DNA of 49,797 nt from Acholeplasmataceae bacterium (lineage in GTDB: Bacteria > Bacillota_I > Bacilli_A > ML615J-28 > CAG-313): contig DUOG01000049.1 of NCBI GenBank assembly GCA_012838945.1, forward strand, positions 1 through 49,797, given 5' to 3'. The position numbers and the translations under genes are program-made. This document shows positions 31,565 through 38,897 of this stretch, piece after piece. The notes under the pieces were generated by a model. That model saw only the letters and a program-made list of their open reading frames with translations, searched no databases and had not been told where the DNA came from. Within the stretch, counting starts at the first letter, position 1, and each line of letters opens with the position of its first letter.

Positions 31565-32809
31565 ATGAAAGAAATTATTGACAGCAAGACTGTTCAACTA
31601 CTGAAAGAAAGGTTTGAACGGGTAGATGGAGGCGGTACTAACAGTTACGCTAAATTTTTAAGAAGAAAGAGGTTGGAACAAAAAAGAACTTTACACGACG
31701 TAGCAAATGGGGTATGCAGTCCCAGCTATCTTTCAAAAATTGAGAATAATACAGTAGAAGTATCGGATGAGTATTTTCGAGCATTATGTGAGAATCTTGA
31801 TATTAAGTATGATGAGGTAAAGAAAGAACGAAACGATTCAATCTTTAACGACATGCTCAAAAAATATATTAGTTTTAAGAAAAAAGATATTAAAGCAATG
31901 ATTGAGAAAGCGATCAATACTGGTGCTTATTGTGAAACAGAAGTTGAAATAATGTTACTATTCAATAATATTATTGAAGGCTTATATGAAGAAGCAAAGA
32001 TATTGATTCATAAATTGAATGAAGTTAAAACAGCTTTGACAACCCAAGAACTATTACATTTTGTATATTTAACGACCTTATATCTATATAAAACCGGTAA
32101 CAGTAAAAAAGCTTTTGATTATGTTTTGATGTTACAAACGGTAAAGTTTGATAATGAATTATTGAAACAAGCTATTTATGATTTGGCCATTGATATTTTT
32201 TATAAAGTAGGGAAATATCATTTGATGGGAAAATGTTATTACTATATTGAAAAGAATAACTATAACCAACTTTTCAGCAAACGTTTAATCATTCATAAGT
32301 TTCAACAATTAGAATTAGAATCTAGAAGTTCATATCATCCAGCTCATGCGGAATTAAAAAGTTTGATTAGTCTGCTGGATAGTGAAAACATTCTTGATGA
32401 ATATGGTTATTATTTAGCCAAGATTTATTATAATAATCAAAACTATTTGCGATCTCTTCAATGTATCTTGAAGCGTCCGTTAACGGCACGAAGTGTTGCC
32501 CTTTTAGCAACAAACTTGGGTATGTTGGATAAAACACGACATCAAAAAGAAGTGTATGCCAAAATCATTAATTATGAGTTTGAGAAAAACGAAACCGAAT
32601 ATCAATATCATACCGAAATGATAATTAATAAATTAAATGGAGAAAATGAATATCGTCAGATTAACTTTATTAAGAATGTGGTAATGGTTAATCAAAAGAC
32701 TCATTATGATGAGTTTTTGCATGACTTAGCATTAGCGGAGTTTGCTAAGTTAGGTTTTTCGATAGGTAAATATAAAGATACATTGCGTTATCTTATGAAT
32801 CTTTCTTAA
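31565..32809 (+). CDS. HTH (XRE) plus TPR-like transcription regulator
   Basis: 414 aa. Residues ~22-88 are an XRE helix-turn-helix (SYAKFLRRKRLEQKRTLHDVANGVCSPSYLSKIENNTVEVSDEYF). The remaining ~320 residues are all-helical with tandem helical pairs like TPR repeats (for example YEEAKILIHKLNEV, LLKQAIYDLAIDIFYKVGKYHLMGKCYYYIE). This is the plan of RRNPP-type regulators (PlcR, Rap, Rgg), which often bind short peptides, and of Bacilli virulence or capsule regulators. Start follows AGGAGG. Target and ligand unknown; a short-peptide transcript lies 0.6 kb downstream. Confidence 0.78.
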   Translation: MKEIIDSKTVQLLKERFERVDGGGTNSYAKFLRRKRLEQKRTLHDVANGVCSPSYLSKIENNTVEVSDEYFRALCENLDIKYDEVKKERNDSIFNDMLKKYISFKKKDIKAMIEKAINTGAYCETEVEIMLLFNNIIEGLYEEAKILIHKLNEVKTALTTQELLHFVYLTTLYLYKTGNSKKAFDYVLMLQTVKFDNELLKQAIYDLAIDIFYKVGKYHLMGKCYYYIEKNNYNQLFSKRLIIHKFQQLELESRSSYHPAHAELKSLISLLDSENILDEYGYYLAKIYYNNQNYLRSLQCILKRPLTARSVALLATNLGMLDKTRHQKEVYAKIINYEFEKNETEYQYHTEMIINKLNGENEYRQINFIKNVVMVNQKTHYDEFLHDLALAEFAKLGFSIGKYKDTLRYLMNLS

Positions 32810-32813
32810 TTAC

Positions 32814-32838
32814 AAAAGGGTTTTTACAACCCTTTTTC
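32814..32838 (+). terminator. Terminator of the HTH-TPR gene
   Basis: AAAAGGGTT/AACCCTTTT stem with TTTAC loop and a trailing T, just after the stop. Confidence 0.8.
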
Positions 32839-32842
32839 TTAA

Positions 32843-32869
32843 TGAAAAAACTGCACATAAAGTGCAGTT
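32843..32869 (-). terminator. Terminator of the minus-strand XRE gene
   Basis: Read on the minus strand, AACTGCAC and its complement form an 8-bp stem with a 5-nt loop, followed by TTTTTTC. It overlaps the XRE stop codon. Confidence 0.8.
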
Positions 32870-33266
32870 AGTTCTTTTCTGTTCTTTGAGACAATTTGAA
32901 TCTTGCAAAATCTAGTATTTCGTCTATTTCATCTCGATCAAGGGTTTGACCTTGATATACTATTTTAAAGGAGGTTAAGAGTTCATCGAGGTTGGCTTCT
33001 TTTAACTCATTAATAGGTTCTTGGTTAAGTGGTTGCTTAAGAAAACTGTCTAGGTCGCTGAAAAAATTGTTGCCGATGATGATGTCAACCGGTACATTGA
33101 AAAGAGCGGATATCTCTTTTAAAGATTCATAGTCAGGTTCGCGTCTTCCTTGTTCCCACATTCCGATTGTACTTTCGGCTTTGTAAAGTTTTCTAGCAAG
33201 CTCTTTTTGGGTCCATCCTTTACTGGTACGCAACCTCTTAATGTTTTTTCCATATGTTTGAGACAT
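32868..33266 (-). CDS. XRE-family repressor
   Basis: 132 aa. Residues ~6-62 form a standard lambda-repressor-like HTH (GKNIKRLRTSKGWTQKELARKLYKAESTIGMWEQGRREPDYESLKEISALFNV). The C-terminal ~65 residues are acidic and helical (NLDELLTSFKIVYQG, DRDEIDEILDFARFKL), probably for dimerisation. Start follows GAGGTGG. A TATAAT on the minus strand (33290-33285) is its likely -10. It is divergent from a strong promoter surrounded by GTGTA/TACAC half-sites, so it probably represses that promoter and perhaps itself. Confidence 0.85.
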   Translation of the reverse strand: MSQTYGKNIKRLRTSKGWTQKELARKLYKAESTIGMWEQGRREPDYESLKEISALFNVPVDIIIGNNFFSDLDSFLKQPLNQEPINELKEANLDELLTSFKIVYQGQTLDRDEIDEILDFARFKLSQRTEKN

Positions 33267-33318
33267 ATTGCCACCTCAATGAAAATTATAATATATTCTG
33301 TATGGCTTTTGTTTAGAA

Positions 33319-33343
33319 AACACTTGACACCACAAAAAGTGTT
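33319..33343 (+). promoter_or_regulatory. Inverted repeat over the -35 region
   Basis: AACACTT (33319) and AAGTGTT (33337), perfect 7-bp arms 11 nt apart, overlapping the -35 box of the strong promoter at 33324. A candidate second repressor site. Confidence 0.4.
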
Positions 33344-33352
33344 GTGTATAAT
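33324..33352 (+). promoter_or_regulatory. Full-consensus SigA promoter divergent from the XRE gene
   Basis: TTGACA at 33324-33329, 17-nt spacer, TATAAT at 33347-33352: a 12/12 match at ideal spacing. It drives the short transcript ending near 33468. Confidence 0.85.
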
Positions 33353-33372
33353 TGATATACACGATATGTGTA
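33344..33372 (+). promoter_or_regulatory. Cluster of GTGTA/TACAC half-sites, candidate XRE operator
   Basis: GTGTAT (33344) with ATACAC (33357) forms an inverted repeat over the -10 box; TACAC (33358) and GTGTA (33368) form a second one over the start site. Three half-sites in 29 nt. Confidence 0.5.
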
Positions 33373-33468
33373 GCAAGGAAAAGACGAAAGGGCAGGGAAG
33401 GGGAGATTCTATGTGGGTGTTATAGGAATAATTTCTGATAAATTAAAGGGTTTTTTAGGCCCTTTTTT
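33359..33468 (+). ncRNA. Short transcript (~110 nt) with tiny ORF and intrinsic terminator
   Basis: Bounded by the full-consensus promoter and a terminator (AAAGGG 33445 / CCCTTT 33460, then Ts). It could be a small RNA or encode a very short peptide. An ATG at 33366, about 8 nt from the start site, opens a 19-residue ORF (MCSKEKTKGQGRGDSMWVL); an in-frame internal ATG at 33411 has a strong AGGGGAG ribosome site but would give only MWVL. Its polypurine middle (about 33372-33405) is unusual. Function unknown; the divergent XRE protein is the likely controller. Confidence 0.45.
33445..33468 (+). terminator. Terminator of the short transcript
   Basis: AAAGGG and CCCTTT arms with a 9-nt loop and six Ts. 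Confidence 0.65.
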
Positions 33469-33525
33469 CGGTATTAGGTTTAATTTTTATGTTTTATGTC
33501 AAGAATAAATTTTAAGGTAATTCAC

Positions 33526-33554
33526 TTTAAAAATAGGCTCAAATACGGTATAAT
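33526..33554 (+). promoter_or_regulatory. Promoter of the trmR-trhP operon
   Basis: TTTAAA at 33526-33531, 17-nt spacer, perfect TATAAT at 33549-33554, close before the ribosome site. Confidence 0.55.
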
Positions 33555-33571
33555 AAATAATAGGTGATATT

Positions 33572-34192
33572 ATGATAGATTATCTAAAAAAACTAAATGA
33601 GCCTGAATTATATCAAGATTTAGTTGAATATGCAATTAACAATAAAGTACCAATAATAAAAGAAGATGGTCTATGGTTGTTAAAGAAAATAATTAGATTA
33701 GTCAATGCTAAAAATATTTTAGAAATTGGATCAGCAATTGGTTACTCCGCTTTACATATGGCATCAATTGATGGGGATATCCAAATTGATACTATCGAAC
33801 GAGACTCGAAAATGATTGAACAAGCAATAGAAAACTTTAATAAATATGATCTAAATCATCAAATCAATTTGATTAAAGGTGATGCTTTAGAATTAGACTT
33901 AGACACTCTTAGATCACAATATGATCTTATTTTTATTGATGCCGCTAAAGCTCAGTATCAAAAGTTTTTTTTGAAATATACTACCCTATTAAAAAAAGGT
34001 GGCATTGTTGTAACTGATAATATAATCTATCATCAATTAGTTAATGGTCACCATAATAATATTAGTAAGAATACCCAATCACTAGTTAAGAAGATTGATG
34101 CATATAATCATTGGCTTCAAAGCCTTGATGATTATAGCACCACTTTTTTATCTATTGGTGATGGGCTTGCAATTAGTGAAAGGATAAAGTAA
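33572..34192 (+). CDS. trmR: tRNA 5-hydroxyuridine methyltransferase (TrmR/YrrM family)
   Basis: 206-aa class I SAM-dependent O-methyltransferase. SAM motif ILEIGSAIGYSALHMA near residue 50, acidic IDTIERD near residue 72 and the metal/substrate region DLIFIDAAKAQYQKFF near residue 120. On sequence alone it is a generic O-methyltransferase; the two U32 genes that follow, as in Bacillus yrrM-yrrN-yrrO, identify it as the enzyme that methylates 5-hydroxyuridine to 5-methoxyuridine at tRNA position 34. Ends on the start of the next gene (TAATG). Confidence 0.85.
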   Translation: MIDYLKKLNEPELYQDLVEYAINNKVPIIKEDGLWLLKKIIRLVNAKNILEIGSAIGYSALHMASIDGDIQIDTIERDSKMIEQAIENFNKYDLNHQINLIKGDALELDLDTLRSQYDLIFIDAAKAQYQKFFLKYTTLLKKGGIVVTDNIIYHQLVNGHHNNISKNTQSLVKKIDAYNHWLQSLDDYSTTFLSIGDGLAISERIK

Positions 34193-35082
34193 TGAATATA
34201 TTTTTAGAAGTTATATCTTTAGATAATATCGTTCAAAGAAGTAATTATTTTGAATATGTAGTTGGTTTAGAAGGAATTAGTTTGAGAGCACCGGCTACTT
34301 TTTCATTTGATGAAATTGATCAAATCATTGGAAAGGCTGAAAGTGTTGGTCATGGAGTAGCATTGAACGCAAGTAAGATCTTTCATGAAGACGAACTAGA
34401 CCATTTACGTGCTACTTTAATGGCGATAAAAGAGCGAAATATTAAACATATCTTTTTTAGTGATTTAGCAGTTTATATGATTGCTAGAGAACTAGGTATG
34501 AATGACCGACTTATCTATAATGCGACAACTTACCTAGCTAATAGTGAAGATGTCAATCACTATTTAGACTTGGGGACAAGTGTTGTTATCTCTCCCGATT
34601 TATCACTTAGAGAACAAATAGAAATTGTAAATCATACCAAAAAGCCAAGTGTTATTTTTGCTTTTGGTAAATATGCAATTTTTCATTCACGTCGTGAACT
34701 ATTAACCAACTATTTCGAATATCGAAATTTTGATAATATTAATCTGAGAAACAATCGAAACCTTACGATTGTTGAAGAGTTGCGTTTTGAACACCATCCA
34801 ATTGTGGAAGATGAAAATGGTACTCACGTATTTACATCTAAGTATTACTGTTTGTTAAAAGAAATCAACCTATTTAATAAACCGTTTAATTTATATTTAA
34901 GTACCAATTTTCTAACAAATGACCAAATAAACTTCCTTGCACAAACATATGATGATGCCGCTACTAATAACAAAAAAGCAGAAAGTTTTTATGATGAATT
35001 ACAACAAGTAATTCCAGGATTAGGTGAAGGCATCCGTAATCAAAAAACATTTTTACTAAAGAAGGACGGAGGTGCCGAATGA
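34192..35082 (+). CDS. trhP1: U32-family protein, TrhP1/YrrN-like
   Basis: 296-aa U32 family member that, with its larger partner, is needed for prephenate-dependent hydroxylation of tRNA wobble uridine. Seen: YFEYVVGLEGISLRAPATFSFDEI, a barrel pattern with FFSDLAVYMIARELG, LIYNATTYLANSEDVNHYLDLG and VVISPDLSLREQIEIV. It lacks the four-cysteine iron-sulfur motif of the larger subunit, as expected for YrrN. Overlaps trhP2 (ATGA). Confidence 0.82.
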   Translation: MNIFLEVISLDNIVQRSNYFEYVVGLEGISLRAPATFSFDEIDQIIGKAESVGHGVALNASKIFHEDELDHLRATLMAIKERNIKHIFFSDLAVYMIARELGMNDRLIYNATTYLANSEDVNHYLDLGTSVVISPDLSLREQIEIVNHTKKPSVIFAFGKYAIFHSRRELLTNYFEYRNFDNINLRNNRNLTIVEELRFEHHPIVEDENGTHVFTSKYYCLLKEINLFNKPFNLYLSTNFLTNDQINFLAQTYDDAATNNKKAESFYDELQQVIPGLGEGIRNQKTFLLKKDGGAE

Positions 35083-36281
35083 AAAAGATAGAATTATTAG
35101 CACCAGCCGGTGACCTTAATCGAGCTAAAGTAGCACTGATGTATGGAGCAGATGCCGTCTATATCGGTGGTAAAGAGTTTAGCTTGCGAGCACGCGCTTC
35201 TAATTTTACTTTAGAAAATATTGAAGCAATTGTTGAGTTTGCGCATAAGATGAATAAGAAAGTATATGTAACGACTAATATAATTCCTCACGATGAAGAT
35301 TTACCTAATTTAGAAAATTACTTAAGAGCTTTAGAAAAAATACAAGTAGATGCAATCATTGCTTCCAGTCTTCATATTGTTAAAACTGCTCGAGAGGTTG
35401 CCCCTAAATTAGAGGTCCACTTGAGCACCCAAGCTTCAACTACTAATTCCGAAGCAATTAAGTTTTGGCAGGAACTTGGGGTTACAAGAGTTGTATTGGC
35501 TCGAGAAACTACATTGAAAGAAATTGAAGCGATAAAAAATAAATCTGAATTAGAATTAGAAATCTTCATTCACGGTGGTATGTGCGTCAGTTATTCCGGT
35601 CGCTGTATCTTAAGCAACCACTTAACTAATCGTGATGCTAACCGAGGAGGATGTGCTCATTCTTGTCGTTGGAACTATCATTTATATGAAAATAAAAAGT
35701 TAGTAAGTGATCAATCATTTAATATGGGTTCTAAAGACTTGATGGCAATAGCTCAAATTCCTAACTTGATTGATTTAGGGGTTGAGAGTCTAAAAATTGA
35801 AGGACGAATGAAATCAACATATTACTTAGCAACCGTCATAAGATGTTATCGTCGCCTTATTGATGAATATTTAGAAAAGCAACATATCTCTGAGGAGCGA
35901 TTAGCCTACTATGCGAGTGAAATCGCTAAAGCAGAAAACCGCCCAACAGCAACCGGCTTTTTAGAAGGTCGCCCAGGGATTTCTGCTCAAATGTATGATA
36001 ATGTCGCTGAGGTTCCAACAAAAGAATATATTGGTTATGTCTTAGAATATGATGAAGCAAATCAAACGGCTGTTATCGAACAACGCAATTACTTTGAAGT
36101 TGGCGATCAAGTTGAATTTTTTGGTCCCCAACTCGACAATACCATTTATGTTGTAGAAAAAATGGTTGATGCTCTAACTGATGAAGAATTGACCGTGGCG
36201 CGTCATCCATTACAGTTAATTAAAATTAAAGTTCCATTCAAATTAAGTACCCATGATTTGATGAGAAAAGTAATAACATAA
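35079..36281 (+). CDS. trhP2: U32-family tRNA hydroxylation protein, TrhP2/YrrO-like
   Basis: 400-aa U32 protein (family ~420). Seen: MKKIELLAPAGDLNRAKVALMYGADAVYIGG, VHLSTQASTTNSEA, VLARE, then IHGGMCVSYSGRC and GGCAHSCRWNY with four cysteines expected to hold an iron-sulfur cluster, and ESLKIEGRMKS. It makes 5-hydroxyuridine in tRNA with TrhP1; TrmR then methylates it. The three genes overlap and form one module. A separate promoter precedes greA. Confidence 0.88.
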   Translation: MKKIELLAPAGDLNRAKVALMYGADAVYIGGKEFSLRARASNFTLENIEAIVEFAHKMNKKVYVTTNIIPHDEDLPNLENYLRALEKIQVDAIIASSLHIVKTAREVAPKLEVHLSTQASTTNSEAIKFWQELGVTRVVLARETTLKEIEAIKNKSELELEIFIHGGMCVSYSGRCILSNHLTNRDANRGGCAHSCRWNYHLYENKKLVSDQSFNMGSKDLMAIAQIPNLIDLGVESLKIEGRMKSTYYLATVIRCYRRLIDEYLEKQHISEERLAYYASEIAKAENRPTATGFLEGRPGISAQMYDNVAEVPTKEYIGYVLEYDEANQTAVIEQRNYFEVGDQVEFFGPQLDNTIYVVEKMVDALTDEELTVARHPLQLIKIKVPFKLSTHDLMRKVIT

Positions 36282-36285
36282 ACGG

Positions 36286-36314
36286 TTGATAAGTTAAACA
36301 TTTTTTGGTATAAT
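36286..36314 (+). promoter_or_regulatory. SigA promoter of greA-mtnN
   Basis: TTGATA at 36286-36291, 17-nt spacer, TATAAT at 36309-36314. Confidence 0.7.
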
Positions 36315-36342
36315 ACTATCAATGAAATATGAGGTGGATTAA

Positions 36343-36846
36343 ATGAAAAATAAGTATACGATCATTACCCAAGATGGACTTAAGAAATTACAAGATGAAC
36401 TCGAAGGGTTAAAACATGAGCGTGAAGAAAATATTGAGGCCTTAAAAGAAGCGCGAGCTCAAGGTGACTTATCAGAAAATGCTGATTATGATGCTGCTCG
36501 TGAACGTCAAGCTCAAATTGCTAACCGAATTAAACAAATTGAAGCAATTCTAAAAAACCACGTTGTAATTAAAGAAGATGAAAATAACAACTTAGGAAAA
36601 ACTGTTACTATTGTGTATCTTAAGGATATCGCTGGTAACAAAACTGAAAATACTGGACGAATTGAAAAATTCACAATTGTTGGTAGTTTAGAATCTGATC
36701 CAGCTTCCGGTAAGATATCAAATGAATCACCACTTGGTTCCGTTATTGTAAATAAGGGAGCTGGTGAAGAAGTAGTCGTTAAACCTGAAGATGGAGCACC
36801 GTTCCATATCCGAATCCTAGAAGTAAAAGACTCAAACGGCCGATGA
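36343..36846 (+). CDS. greA: Transcription elongation factor GreA
   Basis: 167-aa factor that rescues backtracked RNA polymerase by stimulating transcript cleavage. The N-terminal coiled coil (LKKLQDELEGLKHEREENIEALKEARAQGDLSENADYDAARERQ) carries the acidic tip residues, and the C-terminal FKBP-like domain ends in VVKPEDGAPFHIRILEV. Slightly longer than the usual ~158 because of an insert near residue 95 (KDIAGNKTENTGR). The TGA stop overlaps the mtnN start (ATGA). Confidence 0.95.
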   Translation: MKNKYTIITQDGLKKLQDELEGLKHEREENIEALKEARAQGDLSENADYDAARERQAQIANRIKQIEAILKNHVVIKEDENNNLGKTVTIVYLKDIAGNKTENTGRIEKFTIVGSLESDPASGKISNESPLGSVIVNKGAGEEVVVKPEDGAPFHIRILEVKDSNGR

Positions 36847-37550
36847 TCGCGATTATAGGTGCAATGGCCAAAGAAGTGGCTGCTCTCTTGGAATTGCTTG
36901 ATAATCCTCAAAGCAAAACCTTGGGGTCCCGTACTTTTTATGAAGGCCAAATTAAAGGTTTTCCGGTCGTGATTACAGTGGCCGGAATTGGAAAAGTAAA
37001 TGCTAGTATAACGACAACATTAATCTGTGAACATTATCATCCACAACTAATTATTAATGTTGGGGTGGCTGGTGGAGTTAACCAAGTCTTAAAAACCCTA
37101 GACATTGTGATTGGTACCACGGTTGGTTATCATGATGTTGATTTAACCATAGATGGTAATCAAATAGGAGAGTTGCCAGATTTACCAAGGTTTTTTAGCT
37201 CAGATGAAAAATTAGTAAATGGACTAAAGGATTTTCAGTTAAAGAATCGAAAGGTTCATTGTGGCACAATTTTAACCGGTGATCAATTTGTTACAGACTT
37301 TCATAAAGTAGAAAGCTTAATAAATAATCACTATCAAAATCAAAATATAATGGCAGTTGATATGGAATCAGCAGCGATTGCGCATGTTGCCTATACCTTT
37401 GGGATACCATTTATTATCGTTCGGTCAATTAGTGACTTAATTGGCAGTACTGATCAATTGGATGAATATAGTAATTTTGTAGAAGAAGCATGTCTTAATG
37501 CGACCGAGGTTACGAAACACATATTATCTGAAATTGAAAAAAAGAGATAA
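36843..37550 (+). CDS. mtnN: 5'-methylthioadenosine/S-adenosylhomocysteine nucleosidase
   Basis: 235-aa nucleosidase that removes adenine from methylthioadenosine and S-adenosylhomocysteine, clearing the by-products of SAM use, including that of methyltransferases such as TrmR. Seen: IAIIGAMAKEVAALLELL, ITVAGIGKVNASITT, NVGVAGGVNQ, TGDQFV, AVDMESAAIAHVAY (catalytic Glu and Met) and RSISDLIG with the catalytic Asp. Coupled to greA by a 4-nt overlap. Confidence 0.94.
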   Translation: MIAIIGAMAKEVAALLELLDNPQSKTLGSRTFYEGQIKGFPVVITVAGIGKVNASITTTLICEHYHPQLIINVGVAGGVNQVLKTLDIVIGTTVGYHDVDLTIDGNQIGELPDLPRFFSSDEKLVNGLKDFQLKNRKVHCGTILTGDQFVTDFHKVESLINNHYQNQNIMAVDMESAAIAHVAYTFGIPFIIVRSISDLIGSTDQLDEYSNFVEEACLNATEVTKHILSEIEKKR

Positions 37551-37571
37551 CGTAATTTTATCTCTTTTTTT
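37538..37571 (+). terminator. Bidirectional terminator between mtnN and sigK
   Basis: AAAAAAGAGATAA / TTATCTCTTTTTT stem overlapping the mtnN stop; the A and T runs make it usable in both directions. Confidence 0.82.
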
Positions 37572-37577
37572 ATGGAT

Positions 37578-38255
37578 TTACCCATGTTCTTTTAGATATA
37601 AGTAAAGTTTGGTTAAAGCTCGTTTTTCGATCCGTGACACATAACTTCTAGAAATGTTCAAACTCTTAGCAATCTCTCGCTGTGTTTCCACAAAATGATT
37701 GTTTAATCCATAACGTCTTGATATTATTTCTAACTCGCGATCGCTAAGGATACTTAATGCTTCGTTTAGGCGAGCATTCTTTTCTTCAATCAGCAATTCT
37801 TCATCAGCTGATAGTGCTGTGTCTTGGATGATATCACAAAGTCTAATTTCATTACCTTCCTTATCTTCGCCAATTGGTGCTAGCAACCAAGATGTTTCTT
37901 TTCTCTTTTTATTACTTCGCAAATGCATCAATATTTCATTTTCGATGCATCTTGCTGCATAAGTTGCTAGTTTAGTGTTAGAATTAAAGTTGTAAGTATC
38001 AACGGCCTTTATTAAACCAAAGGCTCCGATTGATAATAAATCATCCTTATCTTCACGAGTGTTTTCAAACTTTTTAACTATATGAGCTACTAAACGGAGA
38101 TTGTGTTCGATTAAAGTATTACGAGCATCAAAATCTCCTTCTTGCCAAAGTTTAAGATATTTTTCTTCCTCTTCGGGAGACAAGACTTCGGGAAAACTTT
38201 GAGAATTGAGTGCTCCAATTAGTGGCAGTAATAGTAGCGATAATAGATTAATCAA
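37578..38255 (-). CDS. sigK: Sporulation sigma factor SigK-like, with pro-sequence
   Basis: ~225 aa. Region 2 ARNTLIEHNLRLVAHIVKKFENTREDKDDLLSIG and KLATYAARCIENEILMHLR match SigK/SigE very closely, as does region 4 TQREIAKSLNISRSYVSRIEKRALTKL. The hydrophobic N-terminus (MINLLSLLLLPLIGALNSQSFPEVLS) is like the SigK pro-peptide removed in the mother cell. The longer ATG start at 38276 would place the AAAAGGAG ribosome site inside the gene, so TTG 38255, ten bases after it, is preferred. The gene is uninterrupted. SigK drives late mother-cell genes, chiefly spore coat. SigE is the main alternative, but the pro-sequence and REIAKSLNISRSYVS favour SigK. Confidence 0.87.
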   Translation of the reverse strand: MINLLSLLLLPLIGALNSQSFPEVLSPEEEEKYLKLWQEGDFDARNTLIEHNLRLVAHIVKKFENTREDKDDLLSIGAFGLIKAVDTYNFNSNTKLATYAARCIENEILMHLRSNKKRKETSWLLAPIGEDKEGNEIRLCDIIQDTALSADEELLIEEKNARLNEALSILSDRELEIISRRYGLNNHFVETQREIAKSLNISRSYVSRIEKRALTKLYLYLKEHG

Positions 38256-38282
38256 AAATAAACAACTCCTTTTCATTATTTT

Positions 38283-38311
38283 TAGACAAAAATAGGCTTA
38301 TTTAGTATAAT
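38283..38311 (+). promoter_or_regulatory. SigA promoter of the yqeG-yqeH-yqeK-rsfS operon
   Basis: TAGACA at 38283-38288, 17-nt spacer, TATAAT at 38306-38311. Confidence 0.7.
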
Positions 38312-38339
38312 ATAATTATCAAATTAGTTGGAGGAATAT

Positions 38340-38897
38340 ATGGACTATAAAAAATTTGTACCAAATGAAGTGTATCGTAGTGTCTTTGATATTGACTTCA
38401 AGAAATTATATGAAGATGGTAAAAGAATAATACTAACCGATGTTGATAATACCCTCATTAGTTACGATGAAGTAGGTCCAAGTGAACAACTATTAATGCT
38501 CCATCAAGAATTAACTAACATGGGTTTTAAAATATATTTAATTTCCAATAATAATATTTTTAGACTAGAAAAGTTTAGTGAAAAATTTATCAATGAAGGC
38601 TTTATAGCGAGTGCCCGAAAACCATTAAAGCGTGGTTTTAAACGAGCGATAAAGTTAATCAATCGACCTGCCGAAGAAATTATTGTCATTGGTGATCAAA
38701 TTATGACTGATGTCTATGGAGCAAAAAGATCAGGACTAGATGTAGTTTTGGTTAAACCAATCAAAAAATCAACCGAGAAATGGTATACGCGGTTTAATCG
38801 CTACTGGGAAAACAAAATAGTTAAAAAGATTAAAAAGGTTAATATTGATATTTATAATAAAATAATAAATCTAAAAGAAGGAAATGATAATGATTAA
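38340..38897 (+). CDS. yqeG: YqeG family HAD IIIA-type phosphatase
   Basis: 185 aa. HAD motifs: ILTDVDNTLISYDE near residue 30, YLISNNN near residue 65, the lysine of ARKPLKRGFKRAIK near residue 93 and VIGDQIMTDVYGAKRSG near residue 113. YqeG sits beside YqeH in most Bacillota and is thought to assist ribosome assembly or phosphatidylglycerophosphate metabolism; which one is not resolved here. Start ATG 38340 follows GGAGGA; overlaps yqeH by 8 nt. Confidence 0.88.
   Translation: MDYKKFVPNEVYRSVFDIDFKKLYEDGKRIILTDVDNTLISYDEVGPSEQLLMLHQELTNMGFKIYLISNNNIFRLEKFSEKFINEGFIASARKPLKRGFKRAIKLINRPAEEIIVIGDQIMTDVYGAKRSGLDVVLVKPIKKSTEKWYTRFNRYWENKIVKKIKKVNIDIYNKIINLKEGNDND

Noticed and set aside
33150-33425. 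91-codon plus-strand ORF over the XRE gene
   Set aside because: It is antisense to the XRE coding region and its promoter; only the last codons fall in the short transcript.
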